Shown: in pieces, positions 1-7,412 of the stretch
How the letters are laid out: each line of letters opens with the position of its first letter
How positions within the stretch are numbered: position 1 is the first letter of the stretch
From: Kitasatospora aureofaciens
Lineage (GTDB): Bacteria; Actinomycetota; Actinomycetes; Streptomycetales; Streptomycetaceae
Direction: 5' to 3'
NCBI RefSeq assembly: GCF_019192735.1
Contig: NZ_JAHTKP010000078.1
Coordinates: forward strand, 1-32,320
DNA: 32,320 nt
Position numbers and translations under genes: made by a program
The notes under the pieces: generated by a model
What the model was told of the DNA's origin: nothing
Seen by the model: only the letters and a program-made list of their open reading frames with translations
Databases searched by the model: none

Positions 1-615
1 CGCACCGCCGAGCGCCGGGCCGCCCCGGTCGCGGTGGCCGGGCGGCCCGGGGCGCCGGTCCGGCTGGCCCGCTGCTGCACGCCGGTGCCGCCGGACGAGG
101 TCACCGGCTACCCGATCCGCGGCGGCGCCGTCGCCGTGCACCGCACCGGCTGCCCGGCGGGGGAGCGGATGCGGGACGACGGGCGCGGCGCGCTGGAGGT
201 GCGCTGGCAGCCGGACGGCACCCCGGCCGACGGCTACCGGGCCACCCTGCGGGCCGAGGCGCTGAACCGGCCCCGGCTGCTCGCCGACCTGACCGAGGCG
301 ATCTCCGCCGAGGGCGTCGGCATCGCCTCGGCCGAGATCGAGCCGCCGCAGGAGCTGCGGGTCCGGCACACCTACACCGTCGAACTGCCCGACCCGGGTG
401 CGCTGCCGGGGCTGATGCGGGCGATGCTCAAGGTGTCCGGTGTATACGACGTGAGCCGCCCGCACGCCCCCGAGGGCGGCGGCGCCCGGCAGCCCGGGGG
501 AAATAAGGATGACCGGCCCGCGCCGGGCGTGCGACCATCGTGGGGAATTCACGGCCGGTCCGCGGTGTTCACAGGGCACAGGAGCCCCGGTGGCACCCGC
601 GGTCCTGAGGGGTAG
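1..615 (+). CDS. RelA/SpoT-family (p)ppGpp synthetase/hydrolase, C-terminal part only (5' truncated by the window)
   Basis: Frame 1 is open from base 1 and ends at a TAG at 613-615, so only the C-terminus is present. The visible protein carries the regulatory end of a long RSH enzyme. First comes an RIS/zinc-finger-like segment with the signature RLARCCTPVPPDEVTGY and a downstream HRTGC. An ACT domain follows (from ALNRPRLLADLTEAI to LMRAMLKVSGVYDVSRP). In this family these domains sense amino-acid or ribosome status and control synthesis and hydrolysis of (p)ppGpp in the cytoplasm; the catalytic domains lie outside the window. About 45 residues after the ACT domain are Gly/Pro/Arg-rich and resemble no domain, a run-on tail into the spacer before hflX. 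S. coelicolor has a second RSH gene (rshA) next to hflX, which fits, but the assignment to RshA rests on context. Confidence 0.85.
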   Translation, partial: RTAERRAAPVAVAGRPGAPVRLARCCTPVPPDEVTGYPIRGGAVAVHRTGCPAGERMRDDGRGALEVRWQPDGTPADGYRATLRAEALNRPRLLADLTEAISAEGVGIASAEIEPPQELRVRHTYTVELPDPGALPGLMRAMLKVSGVYDVSRPHAPEGGGARQPGGNKDDRPAPGVRPSWGIHGRSAVFTGHRSPGGTRGPEG

Positions 616-721
616 CTCACACCTCGCCCGGACGGTAGACGGGGCGGCAGCTGGGCAGACTCCGGGTGGGACCGCACCGGCGGTCCGCACAGGCCATCCG
701 CACCAGCAGCCAAAGGACAGA

Positions 722-2224
722 ATGACCTCCACGTTCGACACCCGCGACCACGCCGACGCCCCGCGCCGCCTCGACGGTCTGCGGGCGGAAGCCCTCATGG
801 ACGAGGACCTCGCGGCCATCGACGAGGACCGCGGCCACCACTACGACGGCGACCAGTACGACCGCAGCGAGCGTGCCGCCCTGCGTCGTGTCGTCGGCCT
901 CTCCACCGAGCTCGAAGACGTCACCGAGGTCGAGTACCGCCAGCTCCGCCTGGAGCGCGTGGTGCTCGTCGGCGTCTGGACCGACGGCACGCTGGAGGAG
1001 GCGGAGAACTCGATGGCCGAGCTCGCCGCGCTCGCCGAGACGGCCGGCTCCCAGGTGCTGGACGGCGTCATCCAGCGCCGCGACAGGCCCGACGCCGCCA
1101 CCTACATCGGCTCCGGCAAGGCCATGGAGCTGCGCGACATCGTCGCCGCGACCGGGGCCGACACCGTGGTCTGCGACGGTGAGCTCACCCCGGGCCAGCT
1201 GATCCACCTGGAGGACGTGGTCAAGGTCAAGGTCGTCGACCGGACGGCCCTGATCCTGGACATCTTCGCCCAGCACGCCAAGTCCCGCGAGGGCAAGGCG
1301 CAGGTCTCGCTCGCGCAGATGCAGTACATGCTGCCGCGCCTGCGCGGCTGGGGTCAGTCGCTCTCCCGGCAGATGGGTGGTGGTGGCTCCGGTTCGTCCG
1401 GCGGCGGCATGGCCACCCGTGGTCCCGGTGAGACCAAGATCGAGACCGACCGGCGCCGGATCCGCGAGAAGATGGCGAAGCTCCGCAAGGAGATCGCCGA
1501 GATGAAGAAGGGCCGCGACACCAAGCGCCAGGAGCGCAAGCGCCACCAGGTGCCGTCCGTGGCCATCGCCGGGTACACCAACGCCGGCAAGTCCTCCCTG
1601 CTCAACCGGCTCACCGGCGCGGGCGTGCTGGTGGAGAACGCGCTGTTCGCCACCCTCGACCCGACCGTGCGCCGGGCGCAGACCCCGAGCGGGCGGGTGT
1701 ACACCCTGGCCGACACCGTCGGCTTCGTCCGGCACCTGCCGCACCACCTGGTCGAGGCGTTCCGCTCGACCATGGAGGAGGTCGCCGACGCGGACCTCAT
1801 CCTGCACGTGGTGGACGGCTCGCACCCCGAGCCGGAGACGCAGCTGGCCGCCGTCCGCGAGGTCATCGTCTCGGTGGACGCGCAGAACGTCCCCGAGATC
1901 GTGGTGATCAACAAGGCGGACGCTGCCGACCCGCACGTGCTGCAGCGCCTGCTGCGCCGCGAGCCGCACGCCATCGTGGTGTCGGCCCGCAGCGGCGCGG
2001 GGATCGAGGAGCTGCTGAAGCTCATCGACGACGAGCTGCCGCGCCCGGCCGTCGAGGTGCGGGCCCTGGTGCCCTACACGCAGGGCGGGCTGGTCTCCCG
2101 GGTGCACGCGGAGGGCGAGCTGCTCTCCACCGAGCACACCGGCGAGGGCACGCTGCTGCACGCGAAGGTGCAGGCCGAGCTGGCCGCCGAGCTGGAGCGC
2201 TACGCGGTGGCGCTGCACGGCTGA
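722..2224 (+). CDS. hflX: GTPase HflX (ribosome-splitting/rescue GTPase)
   Basis: A 500-residue TRAFAC-class GTPase. The N-terminal HflX domain is followed by a glycine-rich linker (about residues 218-230) and the typical RGPGETKIETDRR helix region. The G domain has G1 GYTNAGKS at residues 284-291, G3 DTVGF at 331, G4 NKAD at 397-400 and a G5-like SARSG near 422. HflX binds the 50S subunit and splits stalled or stressed ribosomes. The ATG at 722 is chosen because AAAGGACAG lies just upstream and the protein then starts close to the conserved domain. The same frame is open from an ATG at 509, but those 71 extra residues are low-complexity and overlap the end of the RelA/SpoT gene. It is convergent with the protease genes across a strong hairpin. 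Confidence 0.95.
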   Translation: MTSTFDTRDHADAPRRLDGLRAEALMDEDLAAIDEDRGHHYDGDQYDRSERAALRRVVGLSTELEDVTEVEYRQLRLERVVLVGVWTDGTLEEAENSMAELAALAETAGSQVLDGVIQRRDRPDAATYIGSGKAMELRDIVAATGADTVVCDGELTPGQLIHLEDVVKVKVVDRTALILDIFAQHAKSREGKAQVSLAQMQYMLPRLRGWGQSLSRQMGGGGSGSSGGGMATRGPGETKIETDRRRIREKMAKLRKEIAEMKKGRDTKRQERKRHQVPSVAIAGYTNAGKSSLLNRLTGAGVLVENALFATLDPTVRRAQTPSGRVYTLADTVGFVRHLPHHLVEAFRSTMEEVADADLILHVVDGSHPEPETQLAAVREVIVSVDAQNVPEIVVINKADAADPHVLQRLLRREPHAIVVSARSGAGIEELLKLIDDELPRPAVEVRALVPYTQGGLVSRVHAEGELLSTEHTGEGTLLHAKVQAELAAELERYAVALHG

Positions 2225-2239
2225 GGCCGCATGTGTGTG

Positions 2240-2273
2240 AAGGGCCCCCGGACTTCCGAGTCCGGGGGCCCTT
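2240..2273. terminator. Bidirectional terminator between hflX and the protease pair
   Basis: A perfect 15-bp inverted repeat (left arm 2240-2254, loop TCCG, right arm 2259-2273) with a very GC-rich core lies 15 bases after the hflX stop and 24 bases after the stop of the convergent protease gene. The arms begin with AA and end with TT, so it could end transcripts from either side. Confidence 0.85.
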
Positions 2274-2297
2274 CGCGTCACTTCACGTTCGTGCTCG

Positions 2298-3434
2298 TTA
2301 CTTCACGTTCTTGCTGAAGTAGTCGAAGGCCTGCTTCGCCTGGTCCTGGAGCGAGGGACCGGCCAGGTACTCGGACGGGTTGCGGTTGCCGATCGAGTTG
2401 ACGCTGATCAGGTTGGGCTTGCCGTCCTTGGTGATGAACCAGCCGCCGCCGCTGGAGCCGCCGGTCATGGTGCAGCCGATCACGTACATCGGCGGGCGGG
2501 TCTGGTCGAAGGAGAGCTTGCCCGGCGGGATCGCCGAGTCGCAGTGGTCCAGCTCCATGCCGTCGAACGGGCGCTCGGCCGGGTAGCCGTAGGAGGAGGC
2601 CGAGGTGATCTGGACGCGCGGGGCGTTGAACCAGACCGGGATCGAGCCGCCGACCGTCTCCTCCAGGGACTTGCCGGAGCCGCTCTCACTGCGCACTCGG
2701 ATGATCCCGTAGTCGTACTGGTTGTGGGCGCCGACCCCGCTCTCCTTGATCCAGGTCGGCGAGACCAGCGCGCGCACCGCCGTCCACCGGCCGTACGGGG
2801 AGACCTGCTGCTCGCTGTACGGCTTTCCGCGACTGGCCTGGCCGTCGCGGTTGTAGCCGGGCACGAACACGATGTTCTTGAGCCAGCCGCCGCCCTTGCC
2901 GTCGTGCAGGCAGTGCGCGGCGGTGTAGACGAGGTTGCTGCGGCCAGGGTTGGCCGGGTCGGAGACCACGGTGCCGGAGCAGACCGCGTCGCCCTCGGGG
3001 GCGGTCACGAAGATCTTGCCGACCACGGCGGTGGCCGGGCTGTACGGGTGCGGCTGGGGCCTGGCCGGGATGGCGACCGGGGGAGCGTCCCGCTGGACGC
3101 CGGCCTGAGCGGCGGTGTGTGAGTACTCCGGGGTGGGCCGGCCCTTGGCGCCCTCCATCTTGGCGATGGACCAGAAGCCCTGCACGACCTCGTTGCTGAA
3201 GGCGTTGTCGGAGAGGAACCGTGCCCAGTCCTCCAGCTTCCAGCCGGCCAGGTCGCCCGAGCCGGTGGCCCTGCTGCTGGTGGCGGGGATGACGGCCGCC
3301 GGCGCGCTCGCGGCGTCGCTGCCGGCGCTGTCCGGCCCGCAGGCGGTCGCGGTCAGGGTGAGTGCGGCGAGCGCCGCGGCGCCGGCCAGTACGGCCCGGC
3401 GCCGCGGCCTGCGCCCGCGGCTGGTGTTCGGCAT
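2298..3434 (-). CDS. Secreted trypsin/V8-like serine protease, probable lipoprotein (paralogue 2)
   Basis: A 378-residue S1-type serine peptidase. The N-terminus is an Arg-rich n-region plus hydrophobic stretch ending TATACG; Cys32 could be lipidated, although the residue at -3 is Ala rather than Leu. A family-specific pre-domain follows (GWKLEDWARFL ... FWSIAKM). The catalytic triad is His174 in YTAAHC, Asp241 in YDYGIIRV and Ser328 in GGSSGGGW. The Cys152/Cys175 pair flanks the His loop as in trypsin folds. The SSGGG serine loop resembles glutamyl-endopeptidase/V8-type enzymes more than GDSGGP trypsins; substrate specificity cannot be read from this. The ATG at 3434 follows GGGGGA at 9 bases. 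It lies 34 bp downstream of a paralogue on the same strand, so they probably form a two-gene operon. Biological substrate unknown. Confidence 0.85.
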   Translation of the reverse strand: MPNTSRGRRPRRRAVLAGAAALAALTLTATACGPDSAGSDAASAPAAVIPATSSRATGSGDLAGWKLEDWARFLSDNAFSNEVVQGFWSIAKMEGAKGRPTPEYSHTAAQAGVQRDAPPVAIPARPQPHPYSPATAVVGKIFVTAPEGDAVCSGTVVSDPANPGRSNLVYTAAHCLHDGKGGGWLKNIVFVPGYNRDGQASRGKPYSEQQVSPYGRWTAVRALVSPTWIKESGVGAHNQYDYGIIRVRSESGSGKSLEETVGGSIPVWFNAPRVQITSASSYGYPAERPFDGMELDHCDSAIPPGKLSFDQTRPPMYVIGCTMTGGSSGGGWFITKDGKPNLISVNSIGNRNPSEYLAGPSLQDQAKQAFDYFSKNVK

Positions 3435-3468
3435 GCTGCATCGTCCCCCGTCGAGTTGGTGAACGCGG

Positions 3469-4656
3469 TCACTGCTTCCTGGAGATCCAGTCCAGGGCCT
3501 GCTTGGCGACCGTCTCCAGGTACGGGCCGCTGAGCGAGGTGTGCTCCTGGGTGCCGATCGAGGTGTTGCTGACCAGGGCGGTCTTTCCGTCCGGCATGGT
3601 GGCGAACCAGCCGCCGCCGCTGGAACCCTGGGTCATGTTGCAGCCGATCGTGAGCATCGACGGCCGCTTCGGGTCGAACGACAGCCGGGTCGGCTTGCCG
3701 CCGTCGCACTTGTACAGCTCCTGGCCGTCGAACGGCTTGTAGAGCGGGTAGCCGACCGCCGAGACGGACAGCTTGTCGCGCGGCGCGTCGAACCAGACCG
3801 GAACGGCCGAACCGACCGTCTCCTCCAGCGACTTGCCGGTGTCGTTCTGGTTGTGCACCCGCATGATGGCGAAGTCGTACTGGCTGGCGGAGTCCCCGGT
3901 GCCGCCGCCCTCGACCATCCACTGCGGCGAGGTGGTGACCTGGTCGGCCCACCAGGTGCCGAGCGGGGCCAGCTCGGACAGCGGGGCCTTCTTGCCGCCG
4001 CTGGAGGCGCCCGAGTTGTTGTAGGCGGGCACGAACACGAGGTCCTTGTAGAAGTTGCCGCCCTTGCCCTCGTGCACGCAGTGGCCGGCCGTCCAGACCA
4101 GGTTGCTCTGGCCCGGGTGCTGCGGGTCGGTGATCACCGTCGCCGAGCAGTTGCCCCGGCCGCCCTGGGCGCTGAAGAACACCTTGCCGGAGGGCTGCTT
4201 GGTGTACGGGCGGGCCACCGGCGTGGCCGTGACCACCTGCGGCTCGGGGTCGGTCACGCCGTTGTCGGAGGCCGGCTTGGCAGTGGGCGGGGCCGGCTCG
4301 GCGGGCTTGGAGTCGCCCATCTTGTCCGGGTTCCAGAAGTCCTTCACGACCGGGTTGTTGAAGACGTGCTGGGACGCCCACTTGTCCCAGTCCTCGAACT
4401 TCCACTTCTTCAGGTCGTCCCAGCTCTTCGGCAGGCCCTCCAGCAGGCTGGTGGGGATGCCCGACGGCAGGGTGATCCCGCCGATCACGCCTCCGCCGCC
4501 GGGGGCGGCGCTGCTCCCGTCGCTCGCCGAGGCGGGCGGCGGCGCGGCGGTGCCGCCCGTCCCGCCCGACGGACCGTCCGGGCCGCAGGCGCTCACCGCG
4601 AACAGGGTGCCGGCGGCGAGGGCTGCGGCCATGGCAGACCGGTGGATCGATGGCAT
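3469..4656 (-). CDS. Secreted trypsin/V8-like serine protease, probable lipoprotein (paralogue 1)
   Basis: A 395-residue serine peptidase, the first gene of the protease pair. The signal sequence ends in a good lipobox, VSAC, with Cys24 as likely lipidation site. A Gly/Ser/Pro-rich linker and a pre-domain follow (DLKKWKFEDWDKW ... FWNPDKM), matching the segment in its neighbour. Triad: His192 in WTAGHC, Asp261 in YDFAIMRV, Ser346 in QGSSGGGW. Paired Cys170/Cys193 and Cys317/Cys339 suggest disulfides, as expected outside the membrane. The ATG at 4656 has AGGGGGAA about 7 bases upstream. The shared pre-domain, linker and catalytic domain show that the two genes arose by tandem duplication of the whole gene. 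Exact role (housekeeping surface protease, or processing of a particular substrate) is unknown. Confidence 0.85.
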   Translation of the reverse strand: MPSIHRSAMAAALAAGTLFAVSACGPDGPSGGTGGTAAPPPASASDGSSAAPGGGGVIGGITLPSGIPTSLLEGLPKSWDDLKKWKFEDWDKWASQHVFNNPVVKDFWNPDKMGDSKPAEPAPPTAKPASDNGVTDPEPQVVTATPVARPYTKQPSGKVFFSAQGGRGNCSATVITDPQHPGQSNLVWTAGHCVHEGKGGNFYKDLVFVPAYNNSGASSGGKKAPLSELAPLGTWWADQVTTSPQWMVEGGGTGDSASQYDFAIMRVHNQNDTGKSLEETVGSAVPVWFDAPRDKLSVSAVGYPLYKPFDGQELYKCDGGKPTRLSFDPKRPSMLTIGCNMTQGSSGGGWFATMPDGKTALVSNTSIGTQEHTSLSGPYLETVAKQALDWISRKQ

Positions 4657-4885
4657 CTGTGCGCTTCCCCCTGCTGTTCGGTCGGGCTGTTCGGCCGGGC
4701 CCGTGCCCGGTCGTGAAGCTGTGGCGGCAGGCCGCCTTGGAGTCTTTCACCGGTCAGCAGGACGACACCGGCCGCCCCCCGGGTTGCGGTCCTGACCGGA
4801 GGTCACCGATCTGTGACGAACCCCCGGCCGGCTCGTTGGCGCAACAAGGCCTTCCTCCCGGGTGGTGAACAATCCCCGATCTTCA

Positions 4886-4924
4886 CCCGGACGGGTGAGC
4901 CGTCCTTGTGATCACCCGTCCGGG
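4886..4924. promoter_or_regulatory. 13-bp perfect inverted repeat upstream of the siderophore operon
   Basis: The arms CCCGGACGGGTGA (4886-4898) and TCACCCGTCCGGG (4912-4924) are exact reverse complements separated by 13 bases. TCACCCG also occurs at 4883-4889, so the left arm is itself a short palindrome. It sits about 100 bp upstream of the first siderophore gene and immediately before an iron-box-like sequence. It could be a regulator operator or an RNA hairpin. The rest of the 365-bp spacer 4657-5021 shows no gene. Confidence 0.6.
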
Positions 4925-4943
4925 ATAGGTAACCCTTACTCGA
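4925..4943 (+). promoter_or_regulatory. Candidate iron box (DmdR1/IdeR-type operator)
   Basis: ATAGGTAACCCTTACTCGA matches 12 of 19 positions of the actinobacterial iron-box consensus as I recall it (TTAGGTTAGGCTCACCTAA), with a good left half-site TAGGTAA and a weak right half. Its position about 80 bp before a siderophore operon is where an iron-dependent repressor should bind. The match alone is modest, so the call leans on context. Confidence 0.5.
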
Positions 4944-5021
4944 CGCGACGGTGCGAGCGCCCGCCGAACCCTCTCCACCACCCGCGCGCGTCCGCACCCC
5001 CACGCGCCCCAAGGAGCAGCC

Positions 5022-6836
5022 TTGAGCACCGCCGCCCTGACCGGAGCCCCGCCCGACCCGCTGCTGCCCGCGGACCGGCCGGCCGGGCCCGACCCGCTGC
5101 TGCACCCGGACCCCGCCGTCGCCGCCGAACAGGCTGCCCTGGAGGGCCTGTTGCGCTGCTGGGTGCGGGAGACCGGCGCCCGGCCCGGCCCGGACGGACG
5201 GCTGCGGATCGCCGTCCTCGGCGGCGCCGCCCGGCTCTCCGCGCCCGTCCGCTACTGGTCGCCCGCCGGCTGGCACCGCTTCGGCCCCGCCGTCCTCGCC
5301 GCGGGCGAGGTCGCCGCGGCGGGGGAGGTGGACGAAGCCCCGGTGGACGCCGTCACCGCCGCCGCGCTGCTCGCCGCCGCGGCCGCCGACCGGCCCGACC
5401 CGGGGCAGGTCGCGGACCTCGCCGCCCGGGTCGCCGACTCCGTCGTCCGGACCGCCGAGATCCTCGCCCACCGCCGCACCGCCGCCGCCCCCGGCGGGCC
5501 GGAGGGCTCGCACTTCCTCGCCGCCGAACAGTCCCTGCTGCTCGGCCACCCGCTGCACCCCACCCCCAAGAGCCGCGACGGCCTCGGCCCCGCCCAGAGT
5601 GCCGCCTACTCGCCCGAACTGCACGGCTCCTTCCAGCTCCACTGGTACGCCGTCGACCGCGAGCTGCTCGCCGCCGGCTCCGCCCTCCCCGAGAGCGCCG
5701 AGCGGATCACCGCCGGCCTGCTCGGCGACCGCACCCCGCTGCCGCCCGGCACCGCCGCCCTGCCGCTGCACCCGTGGCAGGCCCGCGAGTTGGCGCACCG
5801 CCCCGCCGTCGCCGCCCTGCTCGCCGAAGGACTCCTGCACGACCTCGGGCCGGCCGGCGAGCCCTGGCACCCCACGTCCTCGGTGCGCACGGTCTACCAG
5901 CCCGGTACCCCGTGGATGCTCAAGCTCTCGCTCGGCCTGCGGATCACCAACTCCCGCCGGGAGAACCTGCGCAAGGAACTCCACCGCGGCCTGGAGATGC
6001 ACCGGCTGCTGGAGAGCGGCCTCGCCGCCGAGTGGCGGGCCGTCCACCCCGGCTTCGACATCGTCCGCGACCCGGCCTGGATCGGCGTCGACCACCCCGG
6101 CCTCGGCGACCCCGGCGGCCTGGACACCGTGCTGCGTGCCCAGCCGTTCGCCCCGACCGACCGCGCGCTGTGCGTCGCCGGCCTGGTCGCCGAACAGCCG
6201 CTCGGCACCGGCAGCACCGTGCCGTCCCGGCTCGGCGACACCCTGCGGGCGCTCGCCGTCCGCTGCGGCCGTCCGCTGCGGGCTGTCGCCGCCGAATGGT
6301 TCCTGCGCTACCTGGACGCCGTCGTCCTGCCCGTCCTCTGGCTGGACGGGCGGGGCGGCATCGCCCTGGAGGCGCACCAGCAGAACAGCCTCGTCCTGCT
6401 CGACGCCGAGGGCTGGCCCAGCGGCGGGCGCTACCGCGACAACCAGGGCTACTACTACCGGGACAGCGCCGCCGAACGGCTCACCGCCCGGCTGCCCGGG
6501 CTCGGCGAGCACAGCGACACCTTCCTCCCGGACCAGGTGATCGACCACCACTTCGCCTACTACCTCGGCATCAACCACGTGCTCGGCCTGGTCGGCGCAT
6601 TCGGCTCCCAGGGCCTCGCCGACGAAACGGTGCTGCTCGCGGCGCTCCGCCGGTTCCTGGCCGGCCCGCAGGCCGCGACCACCGGCTCGGCGCTGCCCGC
6701 GCTGCTGCTCGACGCGCCGACCCTGCCCTGCAAGGCCAACCTGCTCACCCGGATCAACGGCCTGGACGAGCTGGTCGGGCCGGTCGAAACGCAGTCCGTC
6801 TACGTGGACATCCCGAATCCGCTGGTGGACGCGTGA
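5022..6836 (+). CDS. NIS siderophore synthetase, IucA/RhbC-like (type A)
   Basis: A 604-residue IucA/IucC-family ATP-dependent synthetase. It shows the adenylating fold motifs GHPLHPTPKSRDG from residue 175, LPLHPWQ, SSVRTVY, KLSLGLRITNSRREN, HQQNSL from 452, RDNQGYYY, and the C-terminal KANLLTRINGLDE. Such enzymes adenylate a carboxylate (usually citrate) and condense it with an amine or hydroxylamine. The HQQN and long NLxTR tail resemble IucA/RhbC-type citrate-activating enzymes rather than DesD. The start is a TTG at 5022 after AAGGAGC (about 5 bases), which gives an N-terminus of normal length. It is the first gene of a four-gene operon; its stop overlaps the GTG of the acyltransferase. 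Expected to be iron-repressed through the upstream site. Confidence 0.9.
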   Translation: MSTAALTGAPPDPLLPADRPAGPDPLLHPDPAVAAEQAALEGLLRCWVRETGARPGPDGRLRIAVLGGAARLSAPVRYWSPAGWHRFGPAVLAAGEVAAAGEVDEAPVDAVTAAALLAAAAADRPDPGQVADLAARVADSVVRTAEILAHRRTAAAPGGPEGSHFLAAEQSLLLGHPLHPTPKSRDGLGPAQSAAYSPELHGSFQLHWYAVDRELLAAGSALPESAERITAGLLGDRTPLPPGTAALPLHPWQARELAHRPAVAALLAEGLLHDLGPAGEPWHPTSSVRTVYQPGTPWMLKLSLGLRITNSRRENLRKELHRGLEMHRLLESGLAAEWRAVHPGFDIVRDPAWIGVDHPGLGDPGGLDTVLRAQPFAPTDRALCVAGLVAEQPLGTGSTVPSRLGDTLRALAVRCGRPLRAVAAEWFLRYLDAVVLPVLWLDGRGGIALEAHQQNSLVLLDAEGWPSGGRYRDNQGYYYRDSAAERLTARLPGLGEHSDTFLPDQVIDHHFAYYLGINHVLGLVGAFGSQGLADETVLLAALRRFLAGPQAATTGSALPALLLDAPTLPCKANLLTRINGLDELVGPVETQSVYVDIPNPLVDA

Positions 6837-7402
6837 CGACGGTGGACGACCTGCCCGGGTGGGACGCGATCCCCACCCCGGCCGGGGAGTTCCGGCTCCG
6901 CCCGGTCCGGCTGCCGGCCGACCTGGAGCTGCTCGCCGGGTGGATGAACGACCCCGAGATCGCCGCCTTCTGGGAGCTCGCCGGGCCGCCCGCCGTCACC
7001 GAACGGCACGTCCGCGCCCAACTCGACGGCGACGGCCGCAGCCTGCCCCTCCTCGGCCTGCTCGACGGTACCCCGATGAGCTACTGGGAGGTCTACCGCG
7101 CCGACCTCGACCCGCTCGCCGCGCACTACCCGGCCCGGCCCCACGACACCGGCGTCCACCTGCTGCTCGGCCCCGCCGGGAGCCGCGGCCGGGGCCTGGG
7201 CGCCGTCCTGCTGGACGCCCTCACCGAGCGGATCCTGCGGGAGCGGCCGCACTGCGAGCGGGTGGTCGCCGAACCCGACGTCCGCAACCGGCGCTCGGTC
7301 CGGGCCTTCGAACGGGCCGGGTTCCGGTCGGCCGGTGAACTCGACCTGCCCGACAAGCGCGCCGCCCTGATGGTCCGCGCCCGCCCCCCTCACCCCGCCT
7401 AG
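6833..7402 (+). CDS. GNAT N-acyltransferase for siderophore assembly (RhbD/DesC-like)
   Basis: A 189-residue protein of the siderophore-type GNAT family (the family of RhbD, DesC, MbtK and the C-terminal part of IucB). It acylates the N-hydroxylated amine to give the hydroxamate. Visible motifs are FRLRPV near the start, MSYWEVYRADLDPLA in the middle, GVHLLLGP, and the acyl-CoA loop GSRGRGLGAVLLDAL, then VVAEPDVRNRRSVRAFERAGF. The GTG at 6833 overlaps the preceding TGA (GTGA), giving translational coupling and a family-length product. The longer open frame upstream is antisense to nothing useful and lies inside the synthetase in another frame. Acyl donor (acetyl-, succinyl- or longer-chain CoA) cannot be told from sequence alone. 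Confidence 0.88.
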   Translation: MTTVDDLPGWDAIPTPAGEFRLRPVRLPADLELLAGWMNDPEIAAFWELAGPPAVTERHVRAQLDGDGRSLPLLGLLDGTPMSYWEVYRADLDPLAAHYPARPHDTGVHLLLGPAGSRGRGLGAVLLDALTERILRERPHCERVVAEPDVRNRRSVRAFERAGFRSAGELDLPDKRAALMVRARPPHPA

Positions 7403-7412
7403 GACACCTCCC

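Noticed and set aside
509..721. HflX start at the ATG at 509
   Set aside because: The extra 71 residues are low-complexity, overlap the RelA/SpoT gene, and the ATG at 722 has a much better ribosome-binding site.
617..2281. A 554-codon minus-strand open frame over hflX
   Set aside because: Antisense shadow of hflX with His/Arg/Leu-rich composition and no recognisable motif.
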